Shown: positions 17,103 through 25,583 of the stretch, in pieces
Layout: the number at the start of each line of letters is the position of its first letter
Position numbering within the stretch: the stretch's first letter is position 1
From: Desulfovermiculus halophilus DSM 18834
GTDB taxonomy: Bacteria > Desulfobacterota > Desulfovibrionia > Desulfovibrionales > Desulfothermaceae
DNA length: 52,771 nucleotides
Direction of reading: 5' to 3'
Assembly: GCF_000620765.1 (NCBI RefSeq)
Contig: NZ_JIAK01000022.1
Location: 1-52,771 of the forward strand
The notes under the pieces: generated by a model
What the model was told of the DNA's origin: nothing
Databases searched by the model: none
What the model saw: only the letters and a program-made list of their open reading frames with translations
Made by a program: the position numbers and the translations under genes

Positions 17103-17543
17103 TTATTCAGTCAATTCCTGAAGGCCCAAACGGTGGAGGAAAACCGGCGGAATACGAACCACCTTCTGTGTGCCGTAGTCAAAAAAGACGGTCCCGGTTT
17201 TGGCCCTGGCCACTTCTGTTCCGGACGCCGTGTTGGTGAACAGATAGGTCAGGTCGCACCCTTTGCGCCCGATATCGGTTATGCCCAGATCCACCCCGAG
17301 GATGTCGCCGTAAAAAGCCTGGGCCCTGTAGACAATGGCCGCATCGGCAATCAGGATTCCGAACCCGTTTACATCCTGCTCCGTAAAGCCGAAGTGAACG
17401 AAGAACCTGGTCCTGGCCTCCTGGGCCAGGGTCAAGACGGCGTCATTGCCCATATGTCCGCCGAAATTAATGTCGTTTACGCGCAGGGGGATCTGGGTAT
17501 GAAATGCATATTCGGAAGGAAGGTCAATCTGTACTCTAGCCAT
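17103..17543 (-). CDS. Acyl-CoA thioesterase, hotdog fold (4HBT/YbgC-like)
   Basis: A 146-residue protein with GAGGA before the ATG. The hotdog signature is IPLRVNDINFGGHMGNDAVL, with the catalytic-type Asp and GH(M/L) motif, followed by ARTRFFVHFG and VYRAQAFYGDIL. The family hydrolyses acyl-CoA thioesters; the chain length is unknown. It stands upstream of the Phd/RelE pair on the same strand, separated by about 58 bp. Confidence 0.88.
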   Translation of the reverse strand: MARVQIDLPSEYAFHTQIPLRVNDINFGGHMGNDAVLTLAQEARTRFFVHFGFTEQDVNGFGILIADAAIVYRAQAFYGDILGVDLGITDIGRKGCDLTYLFTNTASGTEVARAKTGTVFFDYGTQKVVRIPPVFLHRLGLQELTE

Positions 17544-17704
17544 AGGTCCTCGCTGTGTCTGTTTAGCTTCATCCCGGAAAATCAGCAGCAGGTGTTGTCC
17601 TTAAGGGGCAAAGCTGAGCTTGTGGTTTTGTCTTGACAAAAAACATCAGAGGATGCCTATCATAGGTGTATAGTCTCTGCAATTCCCGTGAGATGGGGTC
17701 TGCA

Positions 17705-17832
17705 GATACAAACCCACATGCCTGCCAAGGCGCAGGCAGGCTTGCGATAACGATGCATACAAACGATTTCGATACCGATCCCGATTTCGATTTGGATTAT
17801 CCCAAGTATTAACTCATAGCAGTTTTTCATCC
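17705..17832. repeat. GCCTGC hairpin plus GAT-hexamer element end
   Basis: ACCCACATGCCTGCCAAGGC and its hairpin partner lead into CGATTTCGATACCGATCCCG, then GGATTATCCCAAGTATTAAC and CAGTTTTTCAT. The same end structure is found at 36300-36382. It occupies most of the divergent gap between the thioesterase and lon-like genes. Confidence 0.7.
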
Positions 17833-17926
17833 AAAACAGCAGATGCTCAGGAGTATGGTGAACATTGTTGGTGGACGCGAATGCCGATAAATAGTGCCGC
17901 TGAGCCATCACACCCAGGAGGGTATT

Positions 17927-20389
17927 ATGGAGCACAGGGAATTGTCTTCGGTTCAGTTGTACAAAAGTTGCGATGTGTCCGGGTTCGCCTTTGAAACCAC
18001 AGCCGAGCTGAACCCCATCCGGGATTTGAGTCAGGGGATAGGGCAACCCCGAGCGGTACAGGCCTTGAAGTTCGGGGTGGGCATAGATCAGCACGGATAC
18101 AATATCTATGCCCTGGGGCCGAGCGGAATGGGCAAGCACACCTTCGTCCGTCAGTACTTGTCCGGACAGCTGCAGGATGCGCCCACTCCGGCGGATCTGT
18201 GCTATGTGAACAACTTCGATATCCCGGGAAAGCCCAGGCTGCTCAACCTCCCCCCCGGATGGGGCGGCCGCCTGGCCTCGGATATGGATCACCTTAGAGA
18301 GGAAGTCCCCAATGTCCTCAAAGGGGCCTTTGAGAGCGAGGAGTACCAGAACCGCCTGCAGGCCCTGCAGCAGGAATTCAAGGAGTACCAGCAAAGCGTG
18401 TTTGAAGATCTCTCCAAAAAGGCCAAGGAGCGGGGCCTGACCCTGATCCGGATGCCGAGCGGGTTCGGATTCGCCCCGGTCCGGGATGGAGAGGTGGTTC
18501 CTCCGGAGGAGTTCCAGAAGCTGCCCGAGGAGGAGCAGAAGAAGATCCAGAACGATATCGAGGAAATGCAGAACGAATCGCAGCGCATGTTCCAGAAGTT
18601 CCCGGCCTGGCAGCGGGACATGCGCCAGAAGATCTCCGACTTGAACGATGAAGTGGCCGGGTATGCCGTTGGGCCGCTTTTGGACGAGATCAGGGACAAG
18701 TATACCGAGGTGTCTGCGGTGGGGGAGTATCTCAATGCTGTGCAAAGGGATATCGTCGACAATGTCCGGTCCATTCTGGAGTCGGACAGTCAACAGGAGG
18801 AGGGGCAGGCCCAGCAGTCTGGGGCCGGATTCGGGTCCGGTCCCGGAGGGGGCAGGGGGCAGGCCGGGAGCTTCGGCCCGATGCGCAGGTACAAGGTCAA
18901 TGTCCTGGTGGACAACAGCCAAAGCTCTGGAGCGCCGGTCATTTACGAGGACAACCCGACTTGCGCCAATCTTGTGGGCCGGGTTGAGCACCAGCCGATG
19001 ATGGGGGCCCTGATCACGGATTTCAACCTGATCAAGCCCGGGGCCCTGCACCGGGCCAACGGAGGGGCCCTGATCCTGGACGCCCACAAGGTCTTGACCC
19101 AGCCCGGGGCCTGGGACGGGCTGAAGCGGGCCCTTATATCCCAGAAGATCAGGATTGAGTCCCTGGCCGAGATGTTCAGCCTGATCAGCACCATCTCCCT
19201 GGAGCCGGAGCCGGTTCCCCTCAAGGTGAAGGTGGTTCTGGTGGGCAATCCTTTGATCTACTATATCCTCAAGGAGTTCGATCCGGAGTTCGGCAAGCTG
19301 TTCAAGGTGGCCGCAGACTTTGACTTCAGCATGCAATGGGACCGTGAGCACCAGGACCTCTTTGCCCGGTTCATGGCCGGGGTGGCCGAGCAGGAGGGGC
19401 TCATGCCCCTGAACCGCTCCGGGGTGGCCAGGCTTTTGGAGTACAGCGCCCGCAAGGCCCAGGATCAGACCAAGCTGTCCACCCACGTCCAGGGCCTGAC
19501 CGACATGATGCGGGAGGCGGATTTCTGGGCCAGGGAGAACAGCCGGGAATCAATTGCGGCCCAGGATGTGCAGCAGGCCATTGATGCATCCGTTTATCGC
19601 TCGGATCTGATGCGGGAGCGGGTCCAGGAAAGCATCAGCCGCGGAGTCATGCTCATCGATACCCAGGGATGGCAGGCGGGACAGATCAACGGGCTGTCGG
19701 TGGTTATGCTCGGGGACTTCATGTTCGGACGGCCAAACCGGATCACAGCCCGGGTCAGGCTGGGCAAGGGGGAAGTCATGGATATCGAGCGGGAGGCCAA
19801 GCTCAGCGGCCCCATCCACTCCAAGGGGGTGCTCATCCTGTCCGGATTTCTGGGGGCCAGGTATGCCGCGGACCGTCCTTTGTCCCTTTCGGCCACCCTG
19901 GTATTTGAGCAATCCTACGGCGGGATCGAGGGCGACAGCGCGTCTTCGGCTGAGCTGTACTGCCTGCTTTCGGCCATTGCCGGGATTCCCATCAATCAGT
20001 CCCTGGCCGTGACCGGATCGGTGAATCAGCACGGCCAGGTCCAGGCCATTGGAGGGGTGAACGAGAAGATCGAGGGCTTTTTCGATATCTGCCGGGAGCG
20101 GGGACTGAGCGGAGAGCAGGGGGTGCTGATCCCTGCCTCCAATGTGGAGCATCTCATGCTGCGCCGGGATGTCCGGGACGCTGTGGAGGTGGGACGATTT
20201 CATATCTACCAGGTGCAGACCATTGATCAGGGCATTGAGCTTTTGACCGGTCTGGAGGCTGGAGAGTCTGATGATGCAGGCGGATATCCGCCGGGCAGCG
20301 TGAACGGCAGGGTGCAGAGACGGCTGCATGAGCTCTCGGAGAAGCGGGAGCAGTTCGGAACTGGCAAGGACCAAGGAGGCCAGCCGTGA
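17927..20389 (+). CDS. LonB-like ATP-dependent protease (AAA_32/Lon C-terminal type)
   Basis: This encodes 820 residues. The start is the ATG five bases after GGAGGG; a frame 11 codons longer is less likely. It has Walker A GPSGMGKHT near residue 65, a long glutamate/glutamine-rich coiled region (about 120-270), a glycine-rich linker, then the AAA core with LVGRVEHQPMMGALITDFNL and RANGGALILDAHKVL. The C-terminal Lon protease domain carries the Ser-Lys dyad: GDSAS (Ser 671) and NEKIEGF (Lys 714), the same 43-residue spacing as in E. coli Lon. It lacks the N-terminal Lon substrate domain. It likely degrades damaged or regulatory proteins. The start of the usp gene overlaps its stop by 4 bp. 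Confidence 0.92.
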   Translation: MEHRELSSVQLYKSCDVSGFAFETTAELNPIRDLSQGIGQPRAVQALKFGVGIDQHGYNIYALGPSGMGKHTFVRQYLSGQLQDAPTPADLCYVNNFDIPGKPRLLNLPPGWGGRLASDMDHLREEVPNVLKGAFESEEYQNRLQALQQEFKEYQQSVFEDLSKKAKERGLTLIRMPSGFGFAPVRDGEVVPPEEFQKLPEEEQKKIQNDIEEMQNESQRMFQKFPAWQRDMRQKISDLNDEVAGYAVGPLLDEIRDKYTEVSAVGEYLNAVQRDIVDNVRSILESDSQQEEGQAQQSGAGFGSGPGGGRGQAGSFGPMRRYKVNVLVDNSQSSGAPVIYEDNPTCANLVGRVEHQPMMGALITDFNLIKPGALHRANGGALILDAHKVLTQPGAWDGLKRALISQKIRIESLAEMFSLISTISLEPEPVPLKVKVVLVGNPLIYYILKEFDPEFGKLFKVAADFDFSMQWDREHQDLFARFMAGVAEQEGLMPLNRSGVARLLEYSARKAQDQTKLSTHVQGLTDMMREADFWARENSRESIAAQDVQQAIDASVYRSDLMRERVQESISRGVMLIDTQGWQAGQINGLSVVMLGDFMFGRPNRITARVRLGKGEVMDIEREAKLSGPIHSKGVLILSGFLGARYAADRPLSLSATLVFEQSYGGIEGDSASSAELYCLLSAIAGIPINQSLAVTGSVNQHGQVQAIGGVNEKIEGFFDICRERGLSGEQGVLIPASNVEHLMLRRDVRDAVEVGRFHIYQVQTIDQGIELLTGLEAGESDDAGGYPPGSVNGRVQRRLHELSEKREQFGTGKDQGGQP

Positions 20390-21240
20390 ATCAAAACTCC
20401 CTTTCCTTTTCTCTGCATCGCATCCTGGTCCCCCTGGACGCATCGGAGAACAGCCTGACCGCCCTGGACACGGCAGCGGAGCTGGCCGCTGTGCTGAACG
20501 CGGAGCTGGAAGGGCTGTTTGTGGAGGATATCAATGTCCTTCAGCTGTGCGAATTTCCCTTTGCCCGGGAGATGTCCTTTGTGGCCCCCAGATTCCGGCC
20601 CGTCGACCGGGCGGAGACGGAGCGTCAGCTGCGCATCCAGGCGAAGCGGGTGCAAAAGCTGTTGTCCGAGGCTGCCGAGCGCTTTCATGTGCCCTGGAAG
20701 TTCCGGGTGACCAGGGGCGGGGTGCCGGCGGAGGTTCTGGCCGCAGCTGAGGAGGCGGATCTGACCATTCTGGGCAGATCAGGGCGCTCCTTGTCCGGAC
20801 GCCGGGGGGTGGGGACCACGGTGCGCACGGTGGTCAGCCAGGGCCGGGGGATGACCCTGATCATTCAGCAGGGCATGCGGTTTCAGCCTCCGGTTCAGGT
20901 TGTGTTTACCGGATCCGGGAATGCGGAAAAAGCCCTGATCCTGGCCGTGGATCTGGGCCGGAAAAAGGATATACCGGTGGTCGTCCTTGTACCCGGAGAC
21001 CCGGAGGACCAAGAGCGGCTTCAGAAACGGGCCAAAGAGCTGATTGCCGGCCGCGGAGGCCGGGCCAGCCTGCATATTCTGCCCAGTCCCCTGGATTGGA
21101 GCCGGATCGATCAGGTGGTGCGTCTGCACGGTCCGGGGCCGCTGTTTCTGCCCTGCGAAGAGCCGCAGCTGCACGGCGAGGAGCTGCAGGCCCTGGTTGA
21201 TGCAGTTCAAAACCCAGTCCTGCTGGTTCGTTCTGCATAA
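20386..21240 (+). CDS. Universal stress protein, tandem UspA-domain type
   Basis: A 284-residue protein starting at a GTG that overlaps the lon-like stop (GTGA). The first Usp domain is clear: HRILVPLDASENSLTALDTA at the N-terminus and ILGRSGRSLSGRRGVGTT as a nucleotide-loop-like segment near residue 125. The second half (PVQVVFTGSGNAEKALILAV onward) is a more diverged Usp repeat without an obvious ATP motif. Coupling to the protease gene suggests a common stress response. Confidence 0.85.
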   Translation: MNQNSLSFSLHRILVPLDASENSLTALDTAAELAAVLNAELEGLFVEDINVLQLCEFPFAREMSFVAPRFRPVDRAETERQLRIQAKRVQKLLSEAAERFHVPWKFRVTRGGVPAEVLAAAEEADLTILGRSGRSLSGRRGVGTTVRTVVSQGRGMTLIIQQGMRFQPPVQVVFTGSGNAEKALILAVDLGRKKDIPVVVLVPGDPEDQERLQKRAKELIAGRGGRASLHILPSPLDWSRIDQVVRLHGPGPLFLPCEEPQLHGEELQALVDAVQNPVLLVRSA

Positions 21241-21271
21241 AGATTACATCCACAGAAAGGAGGAGTATTTG

Positions 21272-21745
21272 ATGGAACACACGATTCTTTGGCCCACAGA
21301 GATGTCCACAAGTTCACTCAAGGCCCTGCCCCATGTACTCTCCCTGGCCGAGAAGTACTCGTCCACAGTTGTCGTTCTTTATGTGGCCCCTGATCTGCTT
21401 TCCCTGTTTCCAGCCTATGGCAATTACCCCAGCGCAGAGCACATACAGAGGTTTCAAGACTGGGAGGCGGACAAGGCAAAGAAGGGTCTGCAGGAGATCT
21501 GCTCCAAGGAGCTCAATGCCTGCCGGAATGTCACCTTCAAGGTCCTGCGGGGGGATGCGGCCCAGGAAATACTCAAGGCCGCACGAGAGGAGGGAGTGGA
21601 CATGATTGTTCTCAGCAGCAGGGGGCATTCTTTTGACACTGTGGGGACTGTGGGAAGCGGGTTCGGCAGTGTGGCCAAGAAGGTGGCCGAGGAGTCCCCG
21701 GTGCCCGTGGTCTTGATCAATCCGGACACGTCCGGAGGGCAATGA
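21272..21745 (+). CDS. Universal stress protein, single UspA domain
   Basis: This 157-residue protein has an ideal AAAGGAGGA before the ATG. It shows TILWPTEMSTSSLKALPHVL at the N-terminus, VVVLYVAP, and DMIVLSSRGHSFDTVGTVGSGFGSVA with SPVPVVLI at the end, the usual UspA order. It is the third gene of the lon-like/usp/usp operon and is followed by a strong terminator. Confidence 0.9.
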   Translation: MEHTILWPTEMSTSSLKALPHVLSLAEKYSSTVVVLYVAPDLLSLFPAYGNYPSAEHIQRFQDWEADKAKKGLQEICSKELNACRNVTFKVLRGDAAQEILKAAREEGVDMIVLSSRGHSFDTVGTVGSGFGSVAKKVAEESPVPVVLINPDTSGGQ

Positions 21746-21775
21746 TCAGGAGCCAAAAGAGGACAGCGAACGAAG

Positions 21776-21810
21776 GAGGCCTCTGGTTGCAACCGGAGGC
21801 CTCTTTTGTT
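21776..21810 (+). terminator. Rho-independent terminator after the lon-usp-usp operon
   Basis: GAGGCCTCTGGTT pairs with AACCGGAGGCCTC (one G-T pair) and is followed by TTTTGTTT. Confidence 0.85.
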
Positions 21811-21832
21811 TCTTCGGGCACCTGGAAAAAAG

Positions 21833-21894
21833 TGGCTCCTCGACACAACATATACGGCAAACTGTAAAATTCCACAGGCTGCGTCGAAGAACCA
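21833..21894. mobile_element. 62-bp degenerate mini foldback element
   Basis: GGCTCCTCGACACAACATA on one side and GCTGCGTCGAAGAACC on the other are shortened forms of the 80-bp element. AAAAAAGT occurs on both sides (offset by one A). No gene is seen in the rest of the 324-base gap before the transporter. Confidence 0.6.
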
Positions 21895-22069
21895 AAAAAA
21901 GTGCTGCCTGCATCCACCCCTGCTGGAGGACAGGGCCGGAAAACCGACACAGGATCTTCAGGAAATATTGATTGTTGACCAAGGATCTGATACTCAAGCT
22001 CAATCCATTCAGTGCTGGTGTACTTAAGGAGTCGATGACGAGCAGGCGAGGAACATAGGAGGCGCTTTC

Positions 22070-23545
22070 ATGGCACAGCGAGAACAGTGGGGAACGAGAG
22101 CCGGTTTCATAATGGCCGCTGTGGGATCGGCTATAGGTCTGGGCAATATCTGGCGGTTTCCGTACATGGCCTACGACAATGGGGGAGGGGCGTTTCTCAT
22201 CCCCTATTTTTTTGCCCTGCTAACTGCCGGGATCCCGATCATCATCATGGAGTTCGGGCTGGGGCATAAGTTCAAGGGCTCCGCTCCCATGTCCTTTGCC
22301 AAGGCCAAAAAGAAATGGGAATGGCTTGGATGGTGGCAGGTCTTTGTTTCTTTCATTATCTCCATCTATTACGCCGCGGTCATTGCCTGGGCCTTGAACT
22401 ACGCCCTGCTGGCGACCAACCTGGGATGGGGGGAAGATACCCAGGACTTCTTCTTCAACCAGTTCCTGCAGCTGTCCTCCAGTCCCATGGAATGGGGGAA
22501 TATAGTCTGGCCCATATTCGTGGCCGGGGTCTTAGTCTGGTTCATTACCTGGCTGGCCCTGTTCAGTGGGGTGAAGAAGGGGATTGAGTTCGCCAACAAG
22601 ATCTTCATGCCCGTGCTCTTTGTTTTGCTGCTCATCATGCTGGGCCGGGCGGTGACCCTGGAGGGCGCCTCTGAAGGGCTGCAATGGCTCTTCCGTCCGG
22701 ATTTCAGCGCGATATTGGACTATCAGGTCTGGACCGCGGCATATGGGCAGATCTTCTTTACCCTGAGCATCTGTTTTGCGATCATGATCACCTACTCCAG
22801 CTACCTGCCGGATGAATCGGACATCAACAACAACGGGATGATGACCGCGTTCATTAACTGCGGGTTCAGTTTGCTGGCCGGGATCATGATCTTTGCAGTC
22901 CTTGGCTACATGGCCACGCAACAGGGTGTTGGGGTCCAGGATGTGGCCGGAGCAGGCGTCGGGCTGGCCTTTATCACCATTCCCAAGGCCATCAGCCTCC
23001 TGCCCGGGGCCAGCTTTTTCGGGATTCTCTTTTTCGTCGCCCTGGTGTTCGCCGGCTTGTCCTCCATGATCTCCATCACCGAGGCCTGCTGCTCCGGCCT
23101 GATGGACAAGTTCGGCTGGGGGCGCAGGCCGACCACCTCTCTGTTCTGCATCATCGGGTTCATGCTCAGCCTTGTGTTCATGACCCAGGGCGGACTCCTG
23201 GTCCTGGATATCGTGGACCACTTCATCAACAATTTTGGAATCGTCTTTGCCGGACTGGTGGAAGTTATTCTTTTGTCCTGGTTTTTCCGGCTGGACTCCA
23301 TCCGTGAACATGCCAACTCGATGTCTGACTTTCATATCGGTACCGGGTGGAACTTCTGTCTGAAAGTGATAACCCCCATTGTCCTGGGATATATGGCCAT
23401 CGCCAATCTGGTGGGAGACATCCGGACGGCATACGGCGGCTATCCGGGCAGTGCCCTGCTCATCTTCGGCTGGGTAATCGTGGTCGGCATAGTGGGATTG
23501 AGCTTTGTCATGCAGAGCGGGCGAAGCTGCGCGGCCGATGAATAG
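22070..23545 (+). CDS. Sodium-dependent transporter, NSS (SNF) family
   Basis: A 491-residue LeuT-fold membrane protein. The N-terminus REQWGTRAGFIMAAVGSAIGLGNIWRFPY is the family signature (quoted in part as GSAIGLGNIWRFPY, TM1 with the Na/substrate site). About eleven to twelve hydrophobic segments follow, including FFTLSICFAIMITYSSYLP (TM6 region) and FFGILFFVALVFAGLSSMIS (TM8). ATAGGAGGC precedes the ATG. Bacterial members import amino acids with Na+. The small MetS-type gene downstream points to the MetPS subtype (methionine/alanine-type uptake in Corynebacterium), so an amino-acid substrate is inferred. Confidence 0.93.
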   Translation: MAQREQWGTRAGFIMAAVGSAIGLGNIWRFPYMAYDNGGGAFLIPYFFALLTAGIPIIIMEFGLGHKFKGSAPMSFAKAKKKWEWLGWWQVFVSFIISIYYAAVIAWALNYALLATNLGWGEDTQDFFFNQFLQLSSSPMEWGNIVWPIFVAGVLVWFITWLALFSGVKKGIEFANKIFMPVLFVLLLIMLGRAVTLEGASEGLQWLFRPDFSAILDYQVWTAAYGQIFFTLSICFAIMITYSSYLPDESDINNNGMMTAFINCGFSLLAGIMIFAVLGYMATQQGVGVQDVAGAGVGLAFITIPKAISLLPGASFFGILFFVALVFAGLSSMISITEACCSGLMDKFGWGRRPTTSLFCIIGFMLSLVFMTQGGLLVLDIVDHFINNFGIVFAGLVEVILLSWFFRLDSIREHANSMSDFHIGTGWNFCLKVITPIVLGYMAIANLVGDIRTAYGGYPGSALLIFGWVIVVGIVGLSFVMQSGRSCAADE

Positions 23546-23565
23546 CATGGTGCACGAACTTACTA

Positions 23566-23706
23566 ACCCGCGTGCCTGCCAAGGCGCAGGCACGCTTTTA
23601 ATTATAGCTCCCACGCTCTGCGTGGGAGCCTTCCTGACCGCTCCCGCGGTCCCTTTCTGGACGCCGGAGCGTCCAGTAGAGTTCCCACGCAGAGCGTGGG
23701 AACGAT
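23566..23706. repeat. GCCTGC hairpin followed by the four-hairpin element (copy 1)
   Basis: The GCCTGC hairpin lies at about 23573-23592. From 23606 there are four consecutive hairpins: GCTCCCACGC/GCGTGGGAGC, GACCGC..GCGGTC, GGACGCCGGAGCGTCC and GTTCCCACGC/GCGTGGGAAC. The block lies between the NSS transporter and its small subunit. Confidence 0.8.
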
Positions 23707-23794
23707 AAAAATCGGATTCTGATAGCTGTTAGCAGCATTATTTTCATGCAAATGGGTGCGAAATGTTCTTTTCATTCAAGATAAGGGGGATACA

Positions 23795-23896
23795 ATGAGC
23801 GGTGGGGCTATATTCATGATGATCTTTGGCTTGGTTGTAACCTGGGGCGGAGCGGCAATCTGCATACGCTATGCACTGAAAAAACGGCACATGTAG
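23795..23896 (+). CDS. metS: MetS-type small subunit of an NSS transporter
   Basis: This short gene encodes 33 residues. It begins MSGGAIFMMIFGLVVTWGG, a single transmembrane helix, and ends in a basic tail (ALKKRHM). This matches the MetS family of NSS accessory peptides, which are normally encoded directly after the transporter. AAGGGGG lies 7-8 bases before the ATG. Here a hairpin-repeat block of about 250 bp separates it from the transporter gene. A perfect 34-bp palindrome with a T run follows and probably ends the operon. The name rests on family resemblance; substrate specificity is inferred. Confidence 0.82.
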   Translation: MSGGAIFMMIFGLVVTWGGAAICIRYALKKRHM

Positions 23897-23925
23897 TCCG
23901 TTGACTCTTCTTCAGGCTCCCGACT

Positions 23926-23966
23926 AAAGTCCAGAAGGGTCGCGACCCTTCTGGACTTTGTTTTGA
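23926..23966 (+). terminator. Strong palindromic terminator after metS
   Basis: A perfect 34-base palindrome (AAAGTCCAGAAGGGTCG and its inverse, 23926-23959) is followed by GTTTTGAT. It may work in both directions. Confidence 0.8.
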
Positions 23967-24073
23967 TAAGGAAGCAGACTCATTCGTTTATGGGGAGCCC
24001 CCCATGAACTTTAGCAAGGGGGCTGAACGCTTACGGTCCTTCGATACATCGATACATGAAGAGGAATTCCACC

Positions 24074-24295
24074 CGAGATTCTTCGCTCGCAGACTCGCTC
24101 AGAATGACAAATAGAAGAATGAGAGACTGTCGGATGGTTTTGATGCTCTTCTTGTCATTCTGAAGGAGAGTAGCGACTGAAGAATCTCTTGTGCTGTGTA
24201 TACATGCCTGTCAAAGCCCAGGCCCGCTTGGGCTAGCGAAGCATGAAAAAATAGACGGCAAACTTTAAAAAACGACAGGCTACGTTGAAGAGCCA
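24074..24295. repeat. AGATTCTTC palindrome (copy 3), GCCTGC-like hairpin and a foldback end
   Basis: 24076-24189 is the palindromic element in the opposite orientation (CTCGCAGACTCGCTCAGAAT first). It is followed by a GCCTGTCAAAGCCCAGGC hairpin near 24207 and a truncated foldback right end (AGACGGCAAACTTTAAAAAA...GGCTACGTTGAAGAGCC). No gene is seen here. Confidence 0.7.
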
Positions 24296-24315
24296 CACTT
24301 ATCTGTAAGAAGCCC

Positions 24316-24990
24316 ATGACGTTGGAAGAGAAAATCCGCCTGTCCTCTTGGTATCTGGAACAGGCAGTATCCATGGCCGATCCGCAGCGGATCGCCGTGG
24401 CCTGGACCGGAGGAAAGGACTCGACCGTTGCCCTGGCCCTGTGGAAGGAACTCCTCCAGGGCCATGGTTTCACATCGGTTCCGGCCCGGGCCGTGAACCT
24501 GGATACCGGGCTCAAGTTCCCCGAGGTTCTGGCCTTTCGGGATGAGATCGCGGATGCCTGGGACATCGCCCTGTCCATTGTCAAGCCGGATGTTGATGTT
24601 GCAGACTATCCCGTGGCCGCCGACCCGGTTCAGTGCTGCAATGATCTGAAGGTCACGCCTCTGCGCAGAGCGGTGTCGGATATGGATATTGCCGTGCTCA
24701 TTACCGGGGTCAGGGCTGATGAGCATACGGACCGGGCCGGCCGCTCATGGCACGAAAGCCGGGACGATCCGGCCCATGTGCAGCTCAATCCCCTCATCCA
24801 TTGGACGGAAATGGATATCTGGTCCTTTACTTTGGAGCGGGGATTACCCTATTGTCCTCTCTACAACCACGGATACCGTTCCCTGGGGTGCCGTCCCTGC
24901 ACGGCTGCGGCCCAAGGGGATGAGCGCTCGGGTCGGAGCCGGGAAAAAGAGGACAGGCTGCACCTTTTGCGCAGCTTGGGATATTTTTGA
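24316..24990 (+). CDS. PAPS/APS reductase-family (CysH-like) protein with Fe-S cysteines
   Basis: This encodes 224 residues of the adenine-nucleotide alpha-hydrolase fold: PP-loop VAWTGGKDSTVAL near residue 28, NLDTGLKFPEV near 61, and GVRADEHTDRAGRS near 131. Cys pair CC at 107-108 and CxxC at 192-195 reproduce the [4Fe-4S]-binding pattern of APS reductases. The C-terminal ECGxH segment that holds the catalytic Cys of true CysH is absent; the protein ends LHLLRSLGYF. It may therefore act on another substrate or not reduce APS at all. It is followed by two uncharacterised genes in the same direction. Confidence 0.82.
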   Translation: MTLEEKIRLSSWYLEQAVSMADPQRIAVAWTGGKDSTVALALWKELLQGHGFTSVPARAVNLDTGLKFPEVLAFRDEIADAWDIALSIVKPDVDVADYPVAADPVQCCNDLKVTPLRRAVSDMDIAVLITGVRADEHTDRAGRSWHESRDDPAHVQLNPLIHWTEMDIWSFTLERGLPYCPLYNHGYRSLGCRPCTAAAQGDERSGRSREKEDRLHLLRSLGYF

Positions 24991-25074
24991 GCAAGACCCA
25001 GGAGATATGCCGAGGGTGCATCCGGACAAGCCTGGCATTGGGTTGAAACCGGGAGTGAACACGAGGGAGGCGGT

Positions 25075-25572
25075 ATGCAGATTGACGATCAGACCCAGGG
25101 GCAGGAGCCTCAATCCGGCCGCGGATACGTGTTGAGCATGGTGGTCAGCCAGTTCCGCGGGTACGAGGATGTGGAGATCCATCTGTTCCGGTCGCATTGG
25201 GAGGCTGAGGAAGAAGCCGACTACGACTGGGAAGCCCTGCTCGGGGAGCCCATGCGCAGGGATCAGCCCATTGACCCCGAAGGCAGCCGCAGGGTTTTCC
25301 TGGAGACCTTCAGCCTGGAAGAAAAGGATGCCCTGATTGAATATCTTCACGAGCATTATGCGGACAGAGTGCGGAGCATAAGGGCTTCTCTGCTTCCCCT
25401 GCCCATCCCCATAGGGCTGACCCCTCTGTCCTCGGTGGCTGAGGACCAGCGGTTCGGACGCATCCGGCTGCACAAGATTCCGCACTATTCTCTGGGATTT
25501 GCCGTGGAGGGCCTGTACAGCCTGACTCAGCATAAGCCGTCCCGGGGACAGGACGCCAAGGACGCGTTTTAA
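25075..25572 (+). CDS. Uncharacterised protein, 165 residues
   Basis: It is preceded by GGGAGG with a suitable spacer. The protein is acidic, soluble and without signal peptide or membrane segment. It shows VLSMVVSQFRGYEDVEIHLF, then YDWEALLGEPMRRDQPIDPEG and a helix FLETFSLEEKDALIEYLHEHY. No family was recognised. It lies 84 bp after the CysH-like gene and 11 bp before the next gene, so the two unknown genes are very likely co-transcribed. Confidence 0.72.
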   Translation: MQIDDQTQGQEPQSGRGYVLSMVVSQFRGYEDVEIHLFRSHWEAEEEADYDWEALLGEPMRRDQPIDPEGSRRVFLETFSLEEKDALIEYLHEHYADRVRSIRASLLPLPIPIGLTPLSSVAEDQRFGRIRLHKIPHYSLGFAVEGLYSLTQHKPSRGQDAKDAF

Positions 25573-25583
25573 GGAGGAGGCCC

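Noticed and set aside
17660-19486. 608-codon open frame opposite the lon-like gene
   Set aside because: The opposite strand carries a clearly conserved protease; this frame is low-complexity shadow.
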